Origin: Bog-473 sp963719485
Lineage (GTDB): Bacteria; Actinomycetota; Acidimicrobiia; Acidimicrobiales; RAAP-2
NCBI GenBank assembly: GCA_963719485.1
Contig: OY970387.1
Coordinates: 1-64,000, forward strand
Reading direction: 5' to 3'
DNA: 64,000 nt
The notes under the pieces were generated by a model. That model worked only from the letters and a program-made list of their open reading frames with translations. It did no database searches and was not told where the DNA came from. Made by a program: the position numbers and the translations under genes. Position 1 is the stretch's first letter, and each line of letters starts with the position of its first letter. Positions 38,751-46,918 of the stretch are shown in pieces.

Positions 38751-39214
38751 TCAGCCGGTGGTCCCGACCCCCAGATCCGCCGCCTGGGTGGCCAGCTCGT
38801 CGACCCGATCGTTCCAGCGGTCACCCGAGTGGCCCTTCACCCAGCGGAAGCTGACGGCGACGTCGGAGGAGAGGGCCAGCTCAATGAGCGGCTCCCAGAG
38901 GTCGCGGTTGGCCACCGGTTTGTTCTGCGTGTTCTTCCAATCGCGGCGCAGCCAACCCCGCCACCACCCGTCGGTGAAGCACTTGACGACATAGGTCGAG
39001 TCGCTCACCACCTCCACGCCGCCCGGCGCGTCGGGCGTCAGCGACCGCAGGGCCTCGAGCGCCGCCGTGATCTCCATGCGCTGGTTGGTCGTGTGGGACT
39101 CGGCGCCGCTCGCGTACGGCCCGCCCGGTACAGCCCAGGCCCAGCCGCCCGGGCCGGGATTCCCCGGCACGCGCCGTCCGTGTACACGACGATCGGGCCG
39201 TTCTCGGGAGGCAT
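38751..39214 (-). pseudogene. rnhA: Ribonuclease HI with a single-base frameshift
   Basis: RNase HI degrades RNA in RNA-DNA hybrids. From ATG 39214 the frame reads MPPENGPIVVYTDGACRG with the first catalytic Asp in TDG, then runs out of frame. The remaining ~135 codons, starting NPGPGGWAW, are one frame away and carry the other catalytic positions (Glu in RMEITAALEA, Asp in SDSTYVVK, Asp in WNDRVDELA). One G is missing in a G-run (plus-strand C-run 39162-39165); restoring it gives DGACRGNPGPGG. This may be a consensus error or a true lesion. It sits between lpd and the divergent aceE. Confidence 0.85.
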
Positions 39215-39279
39215 GCCAAATGTGTAACACCCCCGACAGGTGGTCGTGGTGGTCCCCCGCCTGCCGGTACCGTGGGGAA

Positions 39280-42000
39280 ATGCTCTTCGACGGGATCAGT
39301 CACCAGGTCCCCGACACCGATCCGGGGGAGACGGAGGAGTGGCTCGACTCCTTCGACGCCATCGTCGACGCCCGGGGCCGTGCCCGGGCGCGCTACCTCC
39401 TGATGAAGCTGCTCGAGCGGGCGCGCACCAAGCAGGTGGACTTCCCGGCCACGGTGTCGACGCCCTACGTCAACACGATCCCGGCCGACGCGGAACCGTG
39501 GTTCCCCGGCGACGAGTACACCGAGCGCCGCATCCGCGCCTACATCCGCTGGAACGCCGCCGCCATGGTGGTGAGAGCCAATACGCGCACCGAGGGCATC
39601 GGTGGGCACCTCTCGACCTACGCCAGCTCGGCGGCGCTCTACGAGGTCGGCTTCAACCACTTCTTCCGCGGCAAGGCCGACGGCGGCTTCGGCGATCAGG
39701 TGTTCTTCCAGGGACACGCCTCGCCGGGGATCTACGCCCGGGCCTACGTCGAAGGCAGGTTGACCGAAGCCGAGCTAGACAACTTCCGCCACGAGGTCGG
39801 CGGCGACGGCCTGCCCAGCTATCCCCACCCGCGTTCGCTGCCCGACTTCTGGGAGTTCCCCACGGTGTCGATGGGGCTGGGGCCCATCAACGCCATCTAC
39901 CAGGCCCACGTGAACCGGTACCTCAACCTCCGCCGCCTGGTCGACACCAGCGGCAGCCGGGTCTGGTGCTTCGTGGGCGACGGGGAGATGGACGAGCCCG
40001 AGTCGATCGGCGCCCTCGGCGTGGCCGGGCGCGAGCACCTCGACAACCTCATCTTCGTGGTCAACTGCAACCTCCAGCGCCTCGACGGGCCGGTGCGCGG
40101 CAACGGGAAGATCATCCAGGAGCTCGAGGCGGTGTTCCGCGGCGCCGGCTGGAACGTCATCAAGGTGATCTGGGGCTCGCGCTGGGACGCATTGTTGGCC
40201 AAGGACGTCGACGGTGTGCTGCTCGACCGGATGAACACGACGGTGGACGGCGAGTACCAGAAGCTGGCCGTCGAGTCGGGGGCCTACATCCGCGAACACT
40301 TCTTCGGCCCCGACCCGCGTCTGCGCAAGATGGTCGAGGACCTGAGCGACGACGAGCTGGTCTCGCTCCCCCGCGGCGGGCACGACTACCGCAAGCTCTA
40401 CGCCGCCTACAAGCTGGCCACCGAACAGCGGGGGGCGCCGACGGTCATCTTGGCCAAGACCATCAAGGGGTGGACGCTCGGCCCCGAGATCGAGGCCCGC
40501 AACGCCACGCACCAGATCAAGAAGATGACCAAGGCGCAGGTGCGCACGCTGCGCGACCGCCTGTACCTGACCGATGACATCCCCGACGCCGCCCTCGAGG
40601 GCGACCCGCCCTACATCCGCCCGGCCGACGACTCCGACGCCATGGAGTACCTGCGCGCCCGCGGGCGCGTGCTCGACGGCCCGCTCCCCATCCGGGTGGT
40701 CCGGCCCACGCCGGCACTGCAGCCCGACGCCAAGGTGTTCGAGGAGTTCGCCGCAGGGTCCGGGAAGCAGTCGGCGTCGACGACCATGGTCTTCGCGCGG
40801 CTGCTCCGCAACCTGGTGCGCGATCCCACCGTGGGCTCGCTGGTGGCACCGATCGTCTCCGACGAGGCGCGCACCTTCGGGCTCGAGCCGCTGATCGCCG
40901 AGGCCAAGATCTACGCGCCCGACGGCCAGAACTACATCCCGGTCGACGCCGACCTGCCGCTCAACTACGCGGAGAGCTCCTCGGGCCAGGTCCTCCAGGA
41001 GGGGATCACTGAGGCCGGAGCGCTCGCGACCTTCATCGCGCTCTCCACCGCGTACGCCACCTGGGGCCAGCCGATGGTCCCCGTCTACCTCTTCTATTCC
41101 ATGTTCGGTTTCCAACGGGTCGGCGACCTGGCCTGGGCACTGGGCGACATGCGCGGGCGCGGCATCCTGGCCGGCTGCACGGCCGGGCGCACGACCCTGA
41201 TGGGCGAGGGCCTCCAGCACGACGACGGGCAATCGCCCCTCCTCGCCTCGACCAATCCGGCCGCGCTGGTCTACGACGCGTCGTTCGCCTACGAGGTGGC
41301 CACCATCGTGGAGGCCGCCGTCACCGAGATGCTCGGGCCAGACCCCAAGGACCGCTTCTGGTACCTCACGCTCTACAACGAGAATTACCCGATGCCCGCA
41401 CTGCCCGAGGGTTCCGAGGGAGAGGCCGTCAGGCGCGGCATCATCGACGGGGTCTACCGCTTCGCCCCCGCGCCGACGGTCAAGGGCAAGAGCAAGGGCG
41501 ACCTCCGGGCCTCGCTGTGCTTCTCCGGGCCCATGTGGAACATCGCCGTCGACGCGCAGCGCATCCTGGCCGAGCGCTACGGCGTCGCCGCCGACACCTG
41601 GGCCGTCACGTCCTGGTCGAACCTGCGCACCGACGCCCTCGAGGTGGAGCGGTGGAACCGGCTGCACCCCGAAGCCGAGCCCCGCACGGCGACCATCACC
41701 GCGGCGCTCGGTGGCGGGACTGATCCCGTCGTCGCCATCACTGACTACATGCGCAGCGTGCCGGACCAGGTGGCACGCTTCGTGGACCGTCCCTACCTCT
41801 CGCTCGGGACGGACGGGTTCGGCCGTTCCGACGCCCGCGATGCCCTGCGGTCGTACTTCGAGGTCGACAGCGCCAACCTGGTGGTGGCGGTGCTCCAGCA
41901 ACTCGCCCTGGGCGGGCGCATCAGTCCTTCGGTCGTGGCCGGCGCGATCGCCGACCTCGGCATCGACGCCAGCGGCGACGCCCCCTTCATCGTCACCTGA
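39280..42000 (+). CDS. aceE: Pyruvate dehydrogenase E1 component, homodimeric
   Basis: Thiamine-diphosphate-dependent decarboxylation of pyruvate and reductive acetylation of the E2 lipoyl group. The 906-residue length and domain order are those of AceE-type E1. Landmarks include GGHLSTYASSAALYEVGFNH near residue 110, the ThDP/Mg motif GDGEMDEPES with VNCNLQRLDGPVRGNGK, and TAGRTTLMGEGLQHDDG in the middle domain. ATG is preceded by GTGGGGAA. It is divergent from the frameshifted rnhA, and E2, E3 and the lipoylation enzyme lie on the other side, so all parts of the complex map within 8 kb. A stem-loop follows the stop. Confidence 0.96.
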   Translation: MLFDGISHQVPDTDPGETEEWLDSFDAIVDARGRARARYLLMKLLERARTKQVDFPATVSTPYVNTIPADAEPWFPGDEYTERRIRAYIRWNAAAMVVRANTRTEGIGGHLSTYASSAALYEVGFNHFFRGKADGGFGDQVFFQGHASPGIYARAYVEGRLTEAELDNFRHEVGGDGLPSYPHPRSLPDFWEFPTVSMGLGPINAIYQAHVNRYLNLRRLVDTSGSRVWCFVGDGEMDEPESIGALGVAGREHLDNLIFVVNCNLQRLDGPVRGNGKIIQELEAVFRGAGWNVIKVIWGSRWDALLAKDVDGVLLDRMNTTVDGEYQKLAVESGAYIREHFFGPDPRLRKMVEDLSDDELVSLPRGGHDYRKLYAAYKLATEQRGAPTVILAKTIKGWTLGPEIEARNATHQIKKMTKAQVRTLRDRLYLTDDIPDAALEGDPPYIRPADDSDAMEYLRARGRVLDGPLPIRVVRPTPALQPDAKVFEEFAAGSGKQSASTTMVFARLLRNLVRDPTVGSLVAPIVSDEARTFGLEPLIAEAKIYAPDGQNYIPVDADLPLNYAESSSGQVLQEGITEAGALATFIALSTAYATWGQPMVPVYLFYSMFGFQRVGDLAWALGDMRGRGILAGCTAGRTTLMGEGLQHDDGQSPLLASTNPAALVYDASFAYEVATIVEAAVTEMLGPDPKDRFWYLTLYNENYPMPALPEGSEGEAVRRGIIDGVYRFAPAPTVKGKSKGDLRASLCFSGPMWNIAVDAQRILAERYGVAADTWAVTSWSNLRTDALEVERWNRLHPEAEPRTATITAALGGGTDPVVAITDYMRSVPDQVARFVDRPYLSLGTDGFGRSDARDALRSYFEVDSANLVVAVLQQLALGGRISPSVVAGAIADLGIDASGDAPFIVT

Positions 42001-42011
42001 ACGATCGCAGC

Positions 42012-42030
42012 GCGGACGCCCGCCGTCCGC
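42012..42030 (+). terminator. Stem-loop after aceE
   Basis: GCGGACG and CGTCCGC form a perfect 7-base stem around a 5-base loop, 12 bases after the aceE stop. No T-run follows, so it would be a hairpin-only terminator or mRNA 3'-end structure. Confidence 0.5.
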
Positions 42031-42043
42031 TCCTGGGAACCGT

Positions 42044-42061
42044 GAACAAATCGTTTGAGAG
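42044..42061. repeat. AACAAATC-GTTTGAGAG element, copy 1
   Basis: GAACAAATCGTTTGAGAG lies between the ends of convergent genes, 13 bases past the aceE hairpin. Sixteen or more of 18 positions match a second element at 50209-50226, also in a convergent gap just past a terminator. It is partly palindromic (AAC...GTT). Function unknown. Confidence 0.4.
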
Positions 42062-42155
42062 CCTGGGGAAACGCCGCCTCCAGCGCTGCCCCGCCCAGAC
42101 GTCCCCCCGACGAACCCGTCGCAGTCTCAGGGCCGCGGAGCTTCGCTCAGCACGT

Positions 42156-42476
42156 TCACGAGCCGAGCAGGGCGACGAAGGCGGCGAGCGCCTCCTCGGC
42201 GCCATCGGGCACGGCCAGGACGAGCGTCCGCCGGTCTGCCTCCAGGGCGATCGACACCTCGAAGAAGGCGCAGCACTGTTTCTCGCGCTGGGCCAGCGCG
42301 GCCGCCGACGTGAGGGCGGCGTCCGTGTCGCGCAGCACGAGACGGACCGACGTGTCGCCGGCCACCACCGCGGTGACCGAGTCCGCGACGAGGGCGCGCC
42401 ATTGGCCGGCGCGCTCCCCGAGCGACGCCGCATCGAGGCTGCAGGCGATCGGCACGCCGGCCGGCTCCGGTGTCAC
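42156..42476 (-). CDS. Small conserved-looking protein with a Cys-Cys motif
   Basis: A 106-residue protein I cannot assign. It starts VTPEPAGVPIACSLDAASLGERAGQW and its most distinctive part is REKQCCAFFEVSIAL, where two adjacent cysteines sit in a helix/strand junction; a third Cys is near residue 12 (IACSLD). A metal- or thiol-related role is conceivable but unsupported. The GTG start overlaps the DinB stop by four bases (GTGA), so it is the last gene of the Rrf2-DinB unit. Confidence 0.65.
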   Translation of the reverse strand: MTPEPAGVPIACSLDAASLGERAGQWRALVADSVTAVVAGDTSVRLVLRDTDAALTSAAALAQREKQCCAFFEVSIALEADRRTLVLAVPDGAEEALAAFVALLGS

Positions 42477-42988
42477 CGGCGCTGCCCGGCCACCAGCGTG
42501 TCCCGGGTGATCTCCATCTGGCCGAGGTGCTGGAACAGCTCCTCCAAGATGTGCAACAGCACCGCGCCCTTGGTCTCGGTGTAGGGCACGGGATCGTCGG
42601 GGTCGCGGCGCACGCTGACCGGCGGGTCGGCGGCACTGAGGCCGACGATGTCCTCGCGCAGGCGCCGACGGGCGAACTCGGTGCGCCGCAGCAGCCCGGC
42701 CACGTCGCCGCTGGCCGTGAACTCGGCGGCCCGGTCGCGCTGGACGGGGCGCTCCGCCACCGTGGCCCCGCCCCAGTACTCCACGACGCCGAGGCAGTGG
42801 GTCAGGATGGCGTAGGCCGAGTTGGAGTCGCGGAACGGGGGGCGTCGGTTGCCCAGATCGTCCCCCAGCTCCTCCACGATGGCGGCCATCCCCCCCAGCG
42901 CCAGGTCGACGAACCACAGGTAGTCGCCGGCGGCGACGGCGACGGCGACGGGCGCCGCGCCCTCGCTGTCAGTGGGCGACCCAGGCAT
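42473..42988 (-). CDS. DinB-like four-helix protein
   Basis: A 171-residue protein resembling the DinB/DUF664 superfamily, whose members include mycothiol- and bacillithiol-dependent transferases with a metal site made of spaced His residues. Visible candidates are His in AYAILTHCLGVVEYWGG and His residues in VLLHILEELFQHLGQMEIT, the usual C-terminal helix. An actinobacterial thiol S-transferase is possible but not shown. It overlaps the preceding Rrf2 gene by 20 bases and the following gene by four. Confidence 0.72.
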   Translation of the reverse strand: MPGSPTDSEGAAPVAVAVAAGDYLWFVDLALGGMAAIVEELGDDLGNRRPPFRDSNSAYAILTHCLGVVEYWGGATVAERPVQRDRAAEFTASGDVAGLLRRTEFARRRLREDIVGLSAADPPVSVRRDPDDPVPYTETKGAVLLHILEELFQHLGQMEITRDTLVAGQRR

Positions 42989-43421
42989 CCGGGTCCGTGA
43001 CGAGCTTCTGGACGTGCGGCGGGAGCTTGCCCGAAATCACGTCGGTCAGGGTGATCTTCTCGAGCACCGAGCGCAGGCTGGCCCGGACGGCGACCCAGAC
43101 CTGCTGCAGGTTCTCGGCGGCGCCGTCGTAGCTGGTGGCCTCGGGCCGGTAGCCCCGCACCTCCGCCAGCGGTCCGTCGAGGGCGCGGATCACGTCGGCG
43201 ATGGTGATGGCATCGGGTTCGCGGGCGAGCCGGTACCCGCCCTCGGCGCCCCGCTGGCTGGCCACCACCCCGGCGCGGCGCAGGTCGGCCAGGATCGCCC
43301 CCAGGAAGCGGGGCGGCAGCCCCTGCTCCCCGGCGAGGTACTCGGCGGTCTGCGGTGTCCCCGCCGCCGCCAACGCGAGCAGGGCCCGGATGCCGTAGTC
43401 GACCTTGGCCGGGATGTGCAT
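42969..43421 (-). CDS. Rrf2 family transcriptional regulator
   Basis: A 150-residue winged helix-turn-helix regulator. It begins MHIPAKVDYGIRALLALA, with recognition-helix region PPRFLGAILADLRRAGVV and wing GAEGGYRLAREPDAITIADV, the Rrf2/IscR architecture. The sequence contains no cysteine at all, so it cannot bind an iron-sulfur cluster through Cys as IscR, NsrR or RsrR do; it is closer in that respect to CymR-like members. It heads a compact unit with a DinB-like and a Cys-Cys protein, and is divergent from the HhH-GPD gene. It may autoregulate or respond to a thiol/amino-acid signal; unproven. Confidence 0.87.
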   Translation of the reverse strand: MHIPAKVDYGIRALLALAAAGTPQTAEYLAGEQGLPPRFLGAILADLRRAGVVASQRGAEGGYRLAREPDAITIADVIRALDGPLAEVRGYRPEATSYDGAAENLQQVWVAVRASLRSVLEKITLTDVISGKLPPHVQKLVTDPDAWVAH

Positions 43422-43484
43422 CACGAGAGTCTGCCCGCGCGGGGCGTCCGGGGTCACTTCCGGTGCCGTGCCAAGATCTTCCCC

Positions 43485-44078
43485 ATGGCACGGATCGCGC
43501 TCCACATCACCGGCGACGACGAGGCGGACGCGGTCCTGAGCCGCGATCCGCTGGCCCTCCTGATCGGGATGGTGCTCGACCAGCAGGTGACCATCGAGAA
43601 GGCCTTCTCCTCCCCGGCCGATCTGGTGCGGCGGCTGGGCACGAAGGGCCCGCTCGACGCCAGGGCCATCGCCGCCATGGATCCCGACGTGCTCGCCGAG
43701 ATCTTCCGGGAGCGGCCCGCCCTGCACCGCTACCCCGGCTCGATGGCCGGCCGGGTGCAGGCCGTCTGCCGCGCTGTCGCCGACGACTACGGGAACAAGG
43801 CCGACGCCATCTGGAAGGGCGTGGGCAGCGGTGACGAGCTCATGGCCCGGCTGCGGGCCCTGCCGGGGTTCGGCGAGCAGAAGGCCAAGATCTTCGCCGC
43901 GCTGCTGGGCAAGCAGCTGGGTGTGCGCCCGGACGGGTGGGAGAAGGTCACGGCCCCCTACGGCAAGGCCGGGAGCACGCTCTCGGTGGCCGACATCACC
44001 GACCCCGAGAGCCTGGCCAAGGTCAGGGCCACCAAGAAGGCGATGAAGGCCAAGGCCAAGGCCCGCGCCACCGCGTGA
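43485..44078 (+). CDS. HhH-GPD base-excision repair-type protein
   Basis: A 197-residue protein related to the HhH-GPD glycosylases. It has PLALLIGMVLDQQVTIEKAF at the start of the glycosylase domain and a hairpin region LRALPGFGEQKAKIFAALL, which matches helix-hairpin-helix DNA-binding motifs. The catalytic Asp that normally follows the hairpin is not obvious in the PYGKAGSTLSV region, so activity is uncertain. The C-terminus is a Lys/Ala-rich tail (KKAMKAKAKARATA). The stop overlaps the thiE GTG by three bases, giving translational coupling. Confidence 0.78.
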   Translation: MARIALHITGDDEADAVLSRDPLALLIGMVLDQQVTIEKAFSSPADLVRRLGTKGPLDARAIAAMDPDVLAEIFRERPALHRYPGSMAGRVQAVCRAVADDYGNKADAIWKGVGSGDELMARLRALPGFGEQKAKIFAALLGKQLGVRPDGWEKVTAPYGKAGSTLSVADITDPESLAKVRATKKAMKAKAKARATA

Positions 44079-44725
44079 CAGGGGGGGCCGACCTCTCGGA
44101 GCGCCGCCTCTACCTGTGCACGCCGGACCGGCCGGACCTGGCCGCCTTCCTCGGCGAGTGCATCGCGGGCGGGGTGGACGTGGTCCAGCTGCGTGACAAG
44201 GAGCTCGAGGCCAAACCGTTGCTGGCCCGGGCCAAGGTGGCCGCGGCCGTCTGCCGCGATCACGGCGTGCCGTTCGTGCTCAACGACCGGCCCGACCTCG
44301 CGCTGGAGGTGGGGGCGGACGGCGTCCACGTCGGCCAGGACGATGCGCCCGTCGCGCTGGCCCGGCGCATTTTGGGGCACGACGCCATCGTCGGCCTGTC
44401 GACCCACGGCCCGGCCGACCTCGACGGCGCGGCGGCTCAGGAAGTCACTTACATCTCGGCGGGGCCTGTGGAGGCGACGCCGACCAAGCCGGGCCGCGCG
44501 GGGACCGGGCTGGGCTACGTCACTCAGGCCACCGCACGCTCCAGTGTTCCTGTCTTCGTGACAGGCGGCGTGACCCCTGAGAAGATCGATGCTCTGACGG
44601 GTGCCGGTGTCCGCCATTTCGTCGTTGTGCGTTATTTGACACAAGCCCCCGACGCTCGGCACGCGGCACGGGCTCTGCGCGCGGCGATTGATCGTGCGTT
44701 GAGTAGTGCGCCGTCTCCGGCGTGA
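44075..44725 (+). CDS. thiE: Thiamine-phosphate synthase
   Basis: Condenses the thiazole phosphate with hydroxymethylpyrimidine pyrophosphate to form thiamine phosphate. The 216-residue TIM barrel has VQLRDKELEAK, VPFVLNDRPDLALEVGADG, VHVGQDDAP and GLSTHGPADL, YISAGPVEATPTKPG and FVTGGVTPEKID, all ThiE phosphate/pyrophosphate-binding segments. GTG overlaps the preceding stop (GTGA). Third-position GC is near 95% up to about base 44520, then falls to about 61% over the last 67 codons (26 of 67 end in A or T) although the protein stays ThiE-like. No TPP riboswitch precedes it because it is the second gene of the unit. Confidence 0.93.
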   Translation: MTGGADLSERRLYLCTPDRPDLAAFLGECIAGGVDVVQLRDKELEAKPLLARAKVAAAVCRDHGVPFVLNDRPDLALEVGADGVHVGQDDAPVALARRILGHDAIVGLSTHGPADLDGAAAQEVTYISAGPVEATPTKPGRAGTGLGYVTQATARSSVPVFVTGGVTPEKIDALTGAGVRHFVVVRYLTQAPDARHAARALRAAIDRALSSAPSPA

Positions 44726-44871
44726 CCTGGTCGTCCTCGGCCTCGACCTCGACTTCGTTCGCCTCGGCCACGTCCGCGGGCTCGGCCACGCCGAGCGCGA
44801 CCGTGAACTTCGATCCCCCCCAACCCGACATGCCGTACCTATCGGAACGTCGGGCGCCGGCATTGAGCGCG

Positions 44872-45621
44872 TTAGTGGCGGCGCTCCAGCCAACCCACCA
44901 AGATGGCGATGACCCGGGGGTCGGCCCGGAGCCAGTGGCCGGCCCCGAAGACGGTGTGCAGCTCCGAGGGCCCGGTCGCCGCGTCGGCCAGGGCGCGGGC
45001 CTCGGCCACGGGAACGTCGGGGTCGTCGGCGCCGTGGACCATGAGGAGCGGCCGGCCCTTGAGCAGCGCCGCATCCTCGACCGGGTGCAGCACGGTGAGC
45101 TCCTTGACCCAGGTGTCCACCGACGCCGGGAACCGGGGCGACGTGATGACGCCGGTCTGGCGGCAGCGGGCCAGCAGCTGCTGGGGGTCGGCGGCCAGCG
45201 GGCCGAGGTCGGCCGGCGTGCCGAGGCAGGCCACGCCGGCCACCCGGTCGTCGCCGGCGGCCAGGTGCAGGGCTAGCACCCCGCCGAAGCCGAAGCCGAC
45301 CACGAGGCGGGGGGCTGACTCGGGGATCTCGGACGAGGCCAGGAAGGCGAGATCGTCCAGCCAGCCCAGCGCGGAGAAGTCGCCGGCCGACTCGCCGGCA
45401 CCGCGCAGTGCGGCTGTGACCACGCGCCAGCCCGACTCGCGGGTCAGGCGGTCGGCCAGGGCCGGGTAGGTCACGGCGACATCGGCCGCCGCGCCCTTGG
45501 GCCGGGGCAGGTCGTGGCAGAGCAGGACGTGGCCGTGCACGGGCGCGCCGGCGCTGGTGGTGCTGGCATAGGTGGCCAGGTCCCCCGCCGGCCCGTGCCG
45601 GAGCCTGAATGGCCCCGCCAC
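44872..45621 (-). CDS. Alpha/beta hydrolase
   Basis: A 249-residue alpha/beta-hydrolase-like protein. The oxyanion region is LLCHDLPRPKG, the nucleophile elbow is altered to VVGFGFGGVLAL (Gly-Phe-Gly in place of Gly-x-Ser-x-Gly), the acid is in MVHGADDPDVP and the base His in VFGAGHWLRADP. The lack of Ser at the elbow suggests it may not be a canonical esterase. GTG starts two bases beyond the acyl-CoA dehydrogenase stop region, so the two genes are coupled. Substrate unknown. Confidence 0.72.
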   Translation of the reverse strand: MAGPFRLRHGPAGDLATYASTTSAGAPVHGHVLLCHDLPRPKGAAADVAVTYPALADRLTRESGWRVVTAALRGAGESAGDFSALGWLDDLAFLASSEIPESAPRLVVGFGFGGVLALHLAAGDDRVAGVACLGTPADLGPLAADPQQLLARCRQTGVITSPRFPASVDTWVKELTVLHPVEDAALLKGRPLLMVHGADDPDVPVAEARALADAATGPSELHTVFGAGHWLRADPRVIAILVGWLERRH

Positions 45622-45622
45622 G

Positions 45623-46738
45623 TCAGATACCGATGCGCTGTGCCAGCAGCTCGCGGTGGTACGAGGGATCGCCCAGGAGCAGCTCCGACGACTTGGCCCG
45701 CTTGAAGTAGAGGTGCGCCGGGTGCTCCCAGGTGAAGCCGATGCCGCCGTGGATCTGGATGTTCTCCGCCGCCGAGTGGAAGTAGGCCTCCGAGCAGTAC
45801 GACTTGGCCAGCGACGCCACCACCGGCAGTTCGTCGGAGTCCTCGGCCGCGGCCCACGCGGCGTAGTACGCGGCGGACTTCGCCGACTCGACCTCGAGCA
45901 GCATGTCGGCGCACTTGTGCTTGATGGCCTGGAAGCTGCCGATGGGCCGTCCGAACTGGATGCGCGTCTTGGCGTACTCGACCGAGGAGTCGAGCACGCG
46001 CTGGGCGCCACCGACCTGCTCGGCGGCGAGCGCCACCGCGGCGAGGTCGAGCGTCTTGGACAGGCCGGGCTCCGCGCCGCCGTCGGCGCCGATGAGCGTC
46101 GCCGGCACGTCCGCGAACTCGAGGCGGGCCTGCTTGCGCGTCTGGTCCATCGTCGGCAGCGGCGTGCGGGTCAGGCCCGACGCGTCACCGGGCACGGCGA
46201 AGAGCGAGACGCCCGCAGCGGTGCGTGCGGCCACGATGATGAGGTTGGCCACGTGCCCGTCGATGACGAACATCTTGTGGCCGTTGAGGACCCAGCCGTC
46301 GCCCTTCTTCGTGGCCGCGCACTCGATCCCGCTGAAGTCCCACTTCCCGTTGTCCTCGGTGATGGCGAGGGTGGCGATCGTCTCACCGGAGGCGATGCCG
46401 GGCAGGTAGCTCTTCTTGGCCTCGTCGTCGCCGGAGGTGAGCAGCGCGTTGGCGGCCAGCGCCACCGACGAGAAGAACGGCGCGCACAGCAGGGCGGCGC
46501 CCATCTCCTCGAGCACGACCAGCAGCTCGACGTAGGTGAAGCCCGAGCCGCCGAACTCCTCGGGGATGGTCAGCGACTGCAGGCCGAGCTGGTCCGCCAT
46601 CTGGCTCCACACCGCGGGGTCGTATCCGTCGGTGGTGTCCATCAGGCGCCGGACCTCGGTCTCGGGCGACTTCTCCGCCAGGAACCGGCGCACCGCGGCG
46701 CGCAGCTCCTCCTGCTCGTCACTGAAGGCGAAATTCAT
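45623..46738 (-). CDS. Acyl-CoA dehydrogenase
   Basis: FAD-dependent acyl-CoA dehydrogenase family, 371 residues. N-terminal helical domain MNFAFSDEQEELRAAVRRFL, FAD/substrate strand region ATLAITEDNGKWDFSGI, and C-terminal helical domain with RIQFGRPIGSFQAIKHKCAD and QIHGGIGFTWEHPAHLYFKR. This C-terminal pattern is common in actinobacterial FadE proteins for steroid side chains, which often act as two-gene heteromers; no partner ACAD is adjacent. It probably shares a transcript with the downstream alpha/beta hydrolase. Substrate is not assignable. Confidence 0.88.
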   Translation of the reverse strand: MNFAFSDEQEELRAAVRRFLAEKSPETEVRRLMDTTDGYDPAVWSQMADQLGLQSLTIPEEFGGSGFTYVELLVVLEEMGAALLCAPFFSSVALAANALLTSGDDEAKKSYLPGIASGETIATLAITEDNGKWDFSGIECAATKKGDGWVLNGHKMFVIDGHVANLIIVAARTAAGVSLFAVPGDASGLTRTPLPTMDQTRKQARLEFADVPATLIGADGGAEPGLSKTLDLAAVALAAEQVGGAQRVLDSSVEYAKTRIQFGRPIGSFQAIKHKCADMLLEVESAKSAAYYAAWAAAEDSDELPVVASLAKSYCSEAYFHSAAENIQIHGGIGFTWEHPAHLYFKRAKSSELLLGDPSYHRELLAQRIGI

Positions 46739-46850
46739 GCCAGGGCTCCTCTGCCTCTTCTGCCTCTGCCCCCGGCAGCCGGGCCGGCGGTGCGTCGCTT
46801 GATTCGACCAGCGTGTCTACCAGACGAGGGGCCGGCGCGACCAGATGCCC

Positions 46851-46898
46851 GGCTCCGTGCTCAACGGACGGCCGGGCTCCGTGCCGAACGGACGGCTC
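46851..46898 (+). repeat. Imperfect 24-base tandem duplication
   Basis: Two adjacent copies beginning GGCTCCGTGC and containing AACGGACGG, differing at about four positions, lie in the 180-base gap between the acyl-CoA dehydrogenase start and the metallo-hydrolase. Only two units, no spacer, so not a CRISPR. Possibly a doubled regulatory site. Confidence 0.6.
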
Positions 46899-46918
46899 AG
46901 CTGTGCCACGCTGGGGTC

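Noticed and set aside
36093..39227. 1044-residue open frame opposite E2, E3 and rnhA
   Set aside because: It is antisense to well-identified genes; its Ala/Gly/Pro-rich composition is produced by the E2 linker and high GC. No domain is recognisable.
44636..44641. TTGACA promoter -35 box inside thiE
   Set aside because: No matching -10 sequence lies at the right distance; likely chance in the locally AT-richer thiE tail.
46851..46898. CRISPR-like repeat
   Set aside because: Two adjacent imperfect 24-base units without spacers or cas genes; treated as a short tandem duplication.
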